Assembly (NCBI GenBank): GCA_017353855.1
Contig: JAFMSA010000242.1
Location: 1 to 6,666, forward strand
Length of the DNA stretch: 6,666 nucleotides
Direction of reading: 5' to 3'
Source: Alphaproteobacteria bacterium
GTDB taxonomy: Bacteria; Pseudomonadota; Alphaproteobacteria; ATCC43930; CGMCC-115725
In this document: positions 1-5,461 of the stretch, piece after piece
How the letters are laid out: every line of letters begins with the position of its first letter
Numbering within the stretch: position 1 is the stretch's first letter
Position numbers and translations under genes: made by a program
Notes under the pieces: model-generated
Databases searched by the model: none
The model's input: only the letters and a program-made list of their open reading frames with translations
Told to the model about the DNA's origin: nothing

Positions 1-309
1 GTTGCGCGAGCAGGCGAGCAGCGCAATCGCGGTCTCGACGCGGCCCGGCAGCCACACCGCGACACGCTGACCGGAGCGGATGTCGTGACCGGCGAGATGC
101 GCCGCCAGCCGGTCCGCGGCAACGACCAGCTCCGCGTAACTGAGCCGGCGGTGATGGTCACGCACTGCCCACCCACGCGGCCTCGCTCGCGCACGCCGCG
201 CGGCCAAGCGGTAGATCGTCTCGTCGCCCCAGAACCCGGCTGAGGTATAGGCGGCGACGGTCGATGGCCTCAGCAATGTTAGCAATGGCGCCGGTTGCGA
301 ACTGCCCAC
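1..309 (-). CDS. AMP-dependent acyl/aryl-acid CoA ligase, N-terminal part (cut by window edge)
   Basis: This is the first 103 codons of an adenylate-forming enzyme, an acid-CoA ligase that would convert a carboxylate to its CoA thioester via an acyl-AMP. The visible part is the family's N-terminal region: a GFWGDETIYRLA segment at residues 25-36, then a DHHRRLSYAELVVAADRLA stretch (51-69), then SGQRVAVWLPGRVETAIALL (79-98). This matches the usual 'R.LTY.EL...ADRLA..L...G...GDRVAV.LP....' pattern of the family. The AMP-binding signature and catalytic lysine lie beyond the left edge and cannot be checked. I chose the GTG at 309 because the only in-frame stop just upstream is the neighbour's TGA, and an AAAAGG lies about 10 bases before it; TTG codons further in are alternatives. 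Only 6 bases separate it from the aldolase-like gene, so it is probably the third gene of the leftward operon. Resemblance is closest to cyclohexanecarboxylate-CoA ligase-type proteins, but the substrate is unknown. Confidence 0.85.
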   Translation of the reverse strand, partial: MGSSQPAPLLTLLRPSTVAAYTSAGFWGDETIYRLAARRARARPRGWAVRDHHRRLSYAELVVAADRLAAHLAGHDIRSGQRVAVWLPGRVETAIALLACSRN

Positions 310-315
310 TGAGGA

Positions 316-1077
316 TCAGCCTTTTGGCGGGTGTTGCTCGTGGGGGCGGTTCAGCAGGTGGCCGCAGCCGGCCTTGTGCGCCCAATACTCCCAGGTGCGC
401 CAGGTCTCGACCGAATACGGACTGTAGCCACGGCTGCGGGCATCAATCTCGCCTTGCGAGAGGTACCTGATCTCACCCCCCAGCTGCCTCGCTCGCGTCA
501 GGGCCCGTGCATTGCGCGGCAGATAGACCGATAATCGCACGACCTCGATCAACGAGCGTGCGGCGGCGGCAAAGCCGTGACCGCGCATCAGTGCGACGCT
601 GCTGCCGCCGAGAGATTTTGCAAGATCGCGCGCCTGCGCCATGTCGGTGACGAGCAGGTTAGTGTCGCCGAAATTGTCGGCAATATCCCAGACCGGCACC
701 TCAGCGCCAATAAAGCTGCCCGAATGAATTACCGGCCGGAGCCTGGCCCCTTTAGCTATTCCGAACGGCAGCGTGTCCTCCGCATGGGCATGCACGACCG
801 CCATCACGTCAGGCCGTGCCGCAAAGATCGCCGCGTGAATGAAGCGTTCAAGATAAAGGCTGCGGTGTTCGTCGCCTACCGGCTGAGCGTCGAGGTCAAG
901 TTCGACGATGTCGTCGGGACCGACCAGCTCCGGCGCGAGCGAGCGGGCGATCAAAAAGCGGTTGGGATTGTGGGGGTGGCGGACGCTGACATGCCCATAG
1001 GCGTCAACGACCTCCTCCCTGGCGAGGATCCGGTTGCCGATGACGAGGTCCCGGATCAACGCGTCGAGATTGCTCAT
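316..1077 (-). CDS. Class II aldolase/adducin-family protein, probable decarboxylase
   Basis: A zinc-dependent class II aldolase/adducin fold protein of 253 residues, the normal length for a single-domain member. Visible landmarks are YGHVSVR at 27-33 (the family's phosphate/substrate loop, with His where fuculose-phosphate aldolase has Asn), a Glu at 77 in the SLYLERFIH segment (the FucA Glu73 position), the metal ligands His96-Ala-His98 in VVHAHAEDT, and the third ligand His167 in MRGHGF. The WDIADNFGDTNLLV stretch and the Asn-to-His loop change point to the branch annotated as HCOMODA or hydroxy-carboxymuconate-semialdehyde decarboxylases (CmtD-like) rather than sugar-phosphate aldolases. 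That subfamily call is from memory and moderate. GTG1086, ATG1083 and ATG1077 are all in frame. ATG1077 is chosen because AAGGGG ends 8 bases before it, whereas the other two overlap or abut that element. The gene starts 14 bases after the Mo-subunit stop and ends 6 bases before the CoA ligase start, so it sits mid-operon. Confidence 0.9.
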   Translation of the reverse strand: MSNLDALIRDLVIGNRILAREEVVDAYGHVSVRHPHNPNRFLIARSLAPELVGPDDIVELDLDAQPVGDEHRSLYLERFIHAAIFAARPDVMAVVHAHAEDTLPFGIAKGARLRPVIHSGSFIGAEVPVWDIADNFGDTNLLVTDMAQARDLAKSLGGSSVALMRGHGFAAAARSLIEVVRLSVYLPRNARALTRARQLGGEIRYLSQGEIDARSRGYSPYSVETWRTWEYWAHKAGCGHLLNRPHEQHPPKG

Positions 1078-1085
1078 TGTCATCA

Positions 1086-1091
1086 CCCCTT
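1086..1091 (-). promoter_or_regulatory. Ribosome binding site deciding the aldolase-like gene start
   Basis: The minus strand reads AAGGGG here, followed by TGATGACA and then ATG at 1077. The 8-base spacing is ideal for that ATG and too short for ATG1083. The upstream GTG (1086-1084) overlaps the element itself. This favours the 253-residue product over the 256-residue one. Confidence 0.6.
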
Positions 1092-3443
1092 CTATCTGTC
1101 GACAGACCGCTGACGTTGCGCTCCCCCGCTTAATAGCGCCTTGAGCCGCTCCGGCGTCGCCGGGAGCCGCGTCACGGCGCCCGGCAAACCGATTGCGTCG
1201 TCGATCGCCGAGGCGATGGCCGCGCCGACCCCATTGATTCCGCCCTCGCCCACACTTTTGATGCCGAGCGGGTTGAGCGGGCTTGGCGCGTCCTCGGTAA
1301 CCAGCACTTCCACCGCGGGGGTTTCCGACGCGGTCGGCAGCAGATAATCGGCCAAGGTCACACTGAGCGGCTGGCCGCGCTCGTCATAGCGGAATTCTTC
1401 ATAGAGCGCGCCGCCGAGACCCTGTACGAAACCGCCGACCAGCTGGCCCTCGACCAGCATCGGGTTGATCGACCGGCCGACGTCGTAGGCAAGCAGAAAG
1501 CGCTCCACCGTCACCTGGGCGGTATCGGCGTCGACGCGGACGACGCCGATCTGTACGCCGTAAGGGTAGGTCATGTGATCGGTACGGAACCAGCCTTCGG
1601 CGGTCAGCCCCGGGTCACGCTCTCCGAGCGTCGGCGAGTCAGGCATCAAATGACGGGCGATCGCCGCCAGGCTGATCGAACCCCCGCCGGGCCGGTCGCG
1701 GTGCGCCACAAGGCCGTCGACAATGTCAAGCTCGTCCGGTCCCGCCTGGAGCAATGACGCCGCGACATCGAGTACCTTGGCCCGTAGTTTGAGCGCGGCC
1801 GCATGCGTTGCGCTGCCCGTCATGACCGAGGCACGGGAGGCATGGGCCCCGATGCCGTACTGGATCCGGTCGGTCTGTCCGGCGACGACCCGCACCTGGC
1901 GGTAGTCCACACCGATCGTGGCGGCGCAGATCTGCGCCATCGCCGTCGCGAAGCCTTGGCCGACCGCCGAGCCGCCGGTCACCAGCTCGACCGCGCCGGT
2001 GCCGTCAATCGCGACGCGGGCGCCGTCCCGCGGTCCGAGCCCGCCCTTCTCGACGAAGATCGCGATGCCGGATCCGACCAATTCGCCGGCAGCGCGACGG
2101 CGGCGCAGCTCCGCTTGCAGCGGCTCCCAGCCGATGCTTGTGAGCGCCTTGTCGAGCAATCGCGAATAATCGCCGGAATCGTAGACGATATCGGTGCCGA
2201 GCGCGTTCAGCTTGCGGGAGAACGGCATCTCGGCCGCCGCGACGAGGTTGCGCCGGCGCACCGTCACCCGGTCGAGGCCGAGCCGGTTGGCAACTAAGTC
2301 GAGGAGCCGTTCGCGCACGAAGGTGCTCTCGAACCGGCCCGGCGCCCGATAGGTCGCCGCGGGCGTCTTGTTGGTCAGGCGGAAATGACAGAGGCTGCGG
2401 TAGGCGCGGATGCGGTACGGCCCGGGCAGCATGGCCATTGTCATCTCCGCAACGCGGGCGCCATGCGTACGCACATACGCGCCCTGGTCGAGGTAGAATG
2501 TGCTCTCCAGAGCAAGGATCCGGCCGTCGGCGTCGATTGCGGCGCGGGCGAGGTGGCGCTGCTCGCGCGAATGGTTGGCGGCCAGCAGATGCTCGTGCCG
2601 GTCCTCGATCCACTTGACCGGCCGCCCCAATCGCAGTGCGGCGGCGCAGACGAGAAAATCTTCGGGGTAGAGCTCCCCGCGCACGCCGAATCCGCCGCCG
2701 GTGTTGCCTTCCTTCAGTACCACCGCCGTCGTGCTGCGGCCGAACGCGCGCGCCAGCGCGTCGCGGTTGCGGTGCGGCACTTTGGCCGCGCCGTATAATT
2801 CGAGCACGTCGCGGGCAGCGTCGAAGCGGGCCAGCGCTCCGCGCGTCTCGATCGGTACGGCGCTGTGCCGCCCGACAGTCAGGTTGACGACGACGACCGC
2901 ATGCGCCGTTGCGAAAGCTGCCTCGACATCGCCGTAACCGGCCTGCAGCACGAGTGCTTCCGTCGACCGGCCGGCCGCGAAACTGCCAGGAGCCCCGCTG
3001 GCATCCAGTATCGGCGCCAGCACATCGGCTTCGACTGAAACCAGTTCGCCGGCATCCTCAGCCAGATAGGGATCGGGCGCGAACACGGCCGCAATCGGCT
3101 CGCCGACATAGCGCAGCCGGTCGCGCGCCAGCAGCGGCTGGCGATAGGGGCGCAGCGCCTCGGCGGCCGCGTCGCGAAAATCAATCGGCGGCAGGTCGGC
3201 GATGTCCGCCGCCGTCCACACCGCGACTACTCCCGGCGCGGCGAGCGCCGCCCCAACGTCGACCGATCGCAGCACGGCATTGGCATGAGGCGAACGCACG
3301 ATGCGCATATGCAGCTGGTGCGGGAAGCCGATATCGCCAACGAAGGCGCCCCGCCCGGTCAGCAACGGCGGGTCCTCCATCCGCGCCACCGGGCGGCCGA
3401 GAACGTGGTCGGCTGAGCGGGAGTTGGGGAGCGCGGGCTTCAC
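1092..3443 (-). CDS. Xanthine dehydrogenase-family molybdopterin-binding (large) subunit
   Basis: Large subunit of a xanthine oxidase-superfamily molybdenum hydroxylase (CoxL/aldehyde oxidase type), which hydroxylates a carbon of an aldehyde or N-heteroaromatic substrate using water. The length of 783 residues is standard. The N-terminal a/b hammerhead domain begins at LGRPVARMEDPPLLTGRGAF (15-34). The cofactor-binding domain shows GNTGGGFGVRGE (246-257), the loop TYRAPGR (364-370), GSAVGQGFATA (491-501), DVGRSINP (654-661) and the C-terminal KSVGEGGINGVGAA (729-742), in which Glu733 is the expected catalytic base. The active-site loop lacks the Cys of true CO dehydrogenases (AYRCSFR), so it is not a form I CoxL. 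It starts with GTG; the next Met (residue 22) lies inside the conserved domain, and there is no convincing Shine-Dalgarno before the GTG. First gene of the leftward operon. The FAD and 2Fe-2S subunits are not adjacent in the window. Substrate unknown. Confidence 0.95.
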   Translation of the reverse strand: MKPALPNSRSADHVLGRPVARMEDPPLLTGRGAFVGDIGFPHQLHMRIVRSPHANAVLRSVDVGAALAAPGVVAVWTAADIADLPPIDFRDAAAEALRPYRQPLLARDRLRYVGEPIAAVFAPDPYLAEDAGELVSVEADVLAPILDASGAPGSFAAGRSTEALVLQAGYGDVEAAFATAHAVVVVNLTVGRHSAVPIETRGALARFDAARDVLELYGAAKVPHRNRDALARAFGRSTTAVVLKEGNTGGGFGVRGELYPEDFLVCAAALRLGRPVKWIEDRHEHLLAANHSREQRHLARAAIDADGRILALESTFYLDQGAYVRTHGARVAEMTMAMLPGPYRIRAYRSLCHFRLTNKTPAATYRAPGRFESTFVRERLLDLVANRLGLDRVTVRRRNLVAAAEMPFSRKLNALGTDIVYDSGDYSRLLDKALTSIGWEPLQAELRRRRAAGELVGSGIAIFVEKGGLGPRDGARVAIDGTGAVELVTGGSAVGQGFATAMAQICAATIGVDYRQVRVVAGQTDRIQYGIGAHASRASVMTGSATHAAALKLRAKVLDVAASLLQAGPDELDIVDGLVAHRDRPGGGSISLAAIARHLMPDSPTLGERDPGLTAEGWFRTDHMTYPYGVQIGVVRVDADTAQVTVERFLLAYDVGRSINPMLVEGQLVGGFVQGLGGALYEEFRYDERGQPLSVTLADYLLPTASETPAVEVLVTEDAPSPLNPLGIKSVGEGGINGVGAAIASAIDDAIGLPGAVTRLPATPERLKALLSGGAQRQRSVDR

Positions 3444-3449
3444 CGGCGC

Positions 3450-3455
3450 ACTATA
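3450..3455 (-). promoter_or_regulatory. Candidate -10 box of the leftward operon
   Basis: The minus strand reads TATAGT, five of six bases matching the sigma-70 consensus TATAAT. Only 6 bases separate it from the GTG of the Mo-subunit gene, so transcription would begin at or next to the start codon and give a leaderless or near-leaderless mRNA. The -35 position at 17-18 base spacing (CGAACT or GCGAAC) is a poor match. The call therefore rests on the -10 box and its position alone. Confidence 0.35.
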
Positions 3456-3460
3456 GCAGA

Positions 3461-3470
3461 CGCGATCGCG
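3461..3470. promoter_or_regulatory. Perfect palindrome CGCGATCGCG in the divergent spacer, possible operator
   Basis: A 10-base perfect inverted repeat sits between the candidate -10 box of the leftward operon and the start region of the rightward Rid-like gene. A symmetric site here is well placed for a dimeric regulator controlling both directions. It is short, and its GC-rich composition (it contains GCGATCGC) makes chance occurrence plausible. Confidence 0.25.
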
Positions 3471-3500
3471 GGAGTTCGCTAATGATGGCGGTGAGTGTCC

Positions 3501-3506
3501 GGAGGA
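3501..3506 (+). promoter_or_regulatory. Strong ribosome binding site for the Rid-fusion gene
   Basis: GGAGGA lies just upstream of the ATG at 3511 (4 bases between). A second in-frame ATG at 3517 is spaced 10 bases from it. Both are workable. The first is taken as the start, and the choice changes the protein by only two residues. Confidence 0.6.
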
Positions 3507-3510
3507 AGCA

Positions 3511-4782
3511 ATGACGATGCTGGAAGTGAAGTCTGTACCGAACCTGTTGGGGACCCCCGTGCCCTATGCCTATGCGGTCAAGGCGGGCCCGTGGATCTTT
3601 CTCACCGGCCACGAGGCTTTCGATTTCGAGACGGGTATCCCCGAGGAGGTGACTGGTCCGCCGGGATTCCCGTCATTCGGACGACCGCGCGGCCGGCGCG
3701 AAGGCGATTTCATTTTGCAGCGCATGCGGCGGATCCTGCAGGAGTTCGGGTCCGACCTCGGCAATGGCTTGCGTCTCGACCAGTACTATCCGACACCTGC
3801 TGCCGTCGATCCCTATCACCTCGCCCGGCACGCCCAATTCGGTGATTACATTCCCCCGAGCACCTCGGTGGTGATGGAGCGCTGCTTTGCCGCCGACACC
3901 AATATCTCGACTTCGCTGATCGCCGTGATGCCGGGACACGAGATCCGCAGGATCTATCCGCCGGGCGTCGGCTCTGCCCCCAGCTCGGGCTTCACACCGG
4001 CCGCGGTTTGCGATGAATTCGTGTTCATTGCCGGCCAGATGGCGCATAATGCGGGGCACGGACTGGACCCGCGCGCGCACGTTCCTGATCACGCGGCCTG
4101 GGCCGGCAGCGAGATCCGCAAACAGACCGAATTCATAATCCTGGAAAAATTGAAGCCGGCGCTGGAGGCCGCGGGCTCGTCATTGGAGCGGTCTCTGAAG
4201 GCGCAAATCTACCTCGCCCGCACCGATGACTTTCCCGACTTTATTGATGTCTGGAACCGGCACTACGCGGACATCCCCTGCGCGGTGACGGTAGTGCCGA
4301 CCAAATCCTTCGCGACGGCGGGCGGGATCATCGAGATCAATCTGCTGGCGTTGACCAACACCGCGGGCCGGAAGAAGCAGGTGGTCGTGGCCGACATCCC
4401 CGGCATGGCCACGTACGGGCCCTGTGTCCGAGCGGGCGAATTTCTGCTGCCTTCGGGGCTGATGGCGATCGGACCCTCCGGGGATGTCGTCGGCAAGACC
4501 CTGTCGCCCGGTTTTGGTGCTCTTTCACACGCCGGGTATACGCAGGCGGCGGCAGTGTACGAATATGCCGATGCACTGTGTCGGCTCTCCGGGACCTCGA
4601 TGGCCAACGTGCTCCGCGCCCAATATTTCGTGCCCGACCCGACGGCGTTTGCCGGCATCGCGATGGCTTGGTCGGCCAAGATCGGCGCCCAACCGCATCC
4701 TTTCGTTTGCATCCAGACACCACCCGCCATGCCGGCCCCTGGAGTAACGCTGATCGCCGATTTCTGGATTTCCGTACTGTAA
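3511..4782 (+). CDS. Three-domain Rid (YjgF/YER057c/UK114) family fusion protein
   Basis: A 423-residue soluble protein that reads as three tandem Rid-like units. Domain 1 covers about 10-142: a YAYAVKAGPWIFLTGHEAF strand pair, a long insert, and then a VVMERCF...SLIAV end. Domain 2 covers about 158-282: FVFIAGQMAHN, a helix with LEKLKPALEAAGSSLERSL, IYLARTDDFPDFIDVWNRHY, and IIEINLLAL. Domain 3 covers about 297-423: FLLPSGLMAI, YTQAAAVYEYADALCRLSG, and VLRAQYFVPDPTAF. Classical RidA is about 130 residues, acts as a trimer, and deaminates enamines/imines with an Arg (E. coli Arg105) and a Glu (Glu120). Here the Arg position is Ser/Thr (about 117-118), Cys/Ala (257-258) and His/Pro (396-397). 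Only domain 2 keeps the Glu (Glu275). It is therefore probably not an ordinary imine deaminase; it may act on another intermediate or be a binding protein. Transcribed divergently from the Mo-hydroxylase operon, which suggests the same pathway. Confidence 0.85.
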   Translation: MTMLEVKSVPNLLGTPVPYAYAVKAGPWIFLTGHEAFDFETGIPEEVTGPPGFPSFGRPRGRREGDFILQRMRRILQEFGSDLGNGLRLDQYYPTPAAVDPYHLARHAQFGDYIPPSTSVVMERCFAADTNISTSLIAVMPGHEIRRIYPPGVGSAPSSGFTPAAVCDEFVFIAGQMAHNAGHGLDPRAHVPDHAAWAGSEIRKQTEFIILEKLKPALEAAGSSLERSLKAQIYLARTDDFPDFIDVWNRHYADIPCAVTVVPTKSFATAGGIIEINLLALTNTAGRKKQVVVADIPGMATYGPCVRAGEFLLPSGLMAIGPSGDVVGKTLSPGFGALSHAGYTQAAAVYEYADALCRLSGTSMANVLRAQYFVPDPTAFAGIAMAWSAKIGAQPHPFVCIQTPPAMPAPGVTLIADFWISVL

Positions 4783-5199
4783 TCTGATACGGGATCGGCG
4801 CCGACGAGCGCGTCTGCGGCGTCACCCGACCCCATGAGCTCGGCACGTCCTGCTTTGTGTGCAAGGCCAGGCGCTGCAGCTGCTACCAGTCAGATATGGC
4901 GGTGGCCTACCACGCAGTGGTGCAGATCCAGGTACGCGGCTTCCCGACGCCTAAGTCTTCGGCGATTCCCGAGTGTACCCGCGTCATTGACGGATGCGCC
5001 CTCAATACCGCCGGTCACGCGAAGCCGAGGACGCGGCGCGGTATCCCGCTGCGCGATCATCATTCCGGGGCCACGTCGGCTCGGAACTGTACGAAGCGGA
5101 CAGCAGCTGATACCGGAAAATGCTAGCCACCCGTCAGCCTGGCTGTCACCGCCGCGACCGGCCACCGGGACCGAGCCTACAGCACGGGACCGATCGCAA

Positions 5200-5216
5200 G
5201 TCAGCCTGAGGCTGAC
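5200..5216. repeat. Short perfect hairpin in the spacer
   Basis: GTCAGCC, loop TGA, GGCTGAC: a perfect 7-base-pair stem with a 3-base loop. The first arm plus two loop bases (GTCAGCCTG) also occurs at 5133-5141 in a looser inverted arrangement. No T run follows, so it is not a typical intrinsic terminator. It could be a protein-binding site or a chance palindrome. Confidence 0.35.
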
Positions 5217-5449
5217 CGGGTTGGCAGCTGCTGCCGATGCAAGGCCAGATCTCTTGGGTGAGACGCGGAACCGCTTTCGAACGCCAAGTATTTTCGGTTG
5301 TCTCTTGTGGGGAAGGGTCGCCTTACTTGAGAAGAAGACGGTTCTCTGAGCGGAACGAAAATAGGGTATCGAGGCTCGCGCCTGGCTTTGTCGGCTGGAA
5401 CCAACCTCACGACTGCTAATAAGGTAAGAAGGCTGCTTAAGTCCCGGAG

Positions 5450-5455
5450 AAGGAG
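5450..5455 (+). promoter_or_regulatory. Ribosome binding site of the MmgE/PrpD gene
   Basis: AAGGAG ends 6 bases before the ATG at 5462, a near-ideal Shine-Dalgarno. It fixes this start even though the reading frame has no stop inside the window. Confidence 0.7.
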
Positions 5456-5461
5456 CGTCGG

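Larger units (their letters stand above)
4783..5461. other. Gene-free spacer upstream of the MmgE/PrpD gene
   Basis: About 680 bases between the stop of the Rid fusion and the PrpD-like start. Open frames cross it on both strands, but none has a Shine-Dalgarno sequence, a recognisable motif or a sensible composition; their Arg/Ser/Pro/Ala-rich translations look like GC-rich noise. No tRNA, transposase remnant or intrinsic terminator with a T tract was found. The right part (about 5280-5450) is less GC-rich than the genes and is the natural place for the PrpD-like gene's promoter, but no convincing -35/-10 pair stood out. The only structured element is the hairpin at 5200-5216. It could be a decayed gene that I cannot recognise. 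Confidence 0.6.

Noticed and set aside
577..1113. 178-codon plus-strand open frame opposite the aldolase-like gene
   Set aside because: It lies antisense to a gene with intact family motifs and has no recognisable motif or ribosome binding site; long antisense frames are expected in GC-rich DNA.
2344..2352. Bona fide CO dehydrogenase large subunit (form I CoxL)
   Set aside because: The active-site loop at residues 364-370 reads TYRAPGR and lacks the Cys of the AYRCSFR signature.
2005..2613. 202-codon minus-strand frame inside the Mo-subunit gene
   Set aside because: It is a frame-shifted reading of the same strand, rich in Arg/Pro/Ala, and overlaps the well-supported large-subunit frame throughout.
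2909..3514. 201-codon plus-strand frame opposite the 5' end of the Mo-subunit gene
   Set aside because: It is Arg/Pro-rich and low in complexity, antisense to conserved hammerhead-domain sequence, and has no motif.
4790..4825. Intrinsic terminator after the Rid-fusion gene around the TCGGCGCCGA palindrome
   Set aside because: The stem is short and no T-rich tract follows, so a rho-independent terminator is not supported.
4860..5248. Repeated TGCAAGGCCAG (4860-4870 and 5238-5248) with nearby GCAGCTGCT copies, as possible repeat units
   Set aside because: The two elements occur in opposite order in the two places and the matches are only 9-11 bases, so they do not form a coherent repeat unit or array.
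4834..5349. 171-codon plus-strand frame in the spacer, as a hypothetical gene
   Set aside because: There is no Shine-Dalgarno before its ATG, its amino-acid composition is that of random GC-rich translation, and no family is recognisable. Kept only as part of the spacer description.
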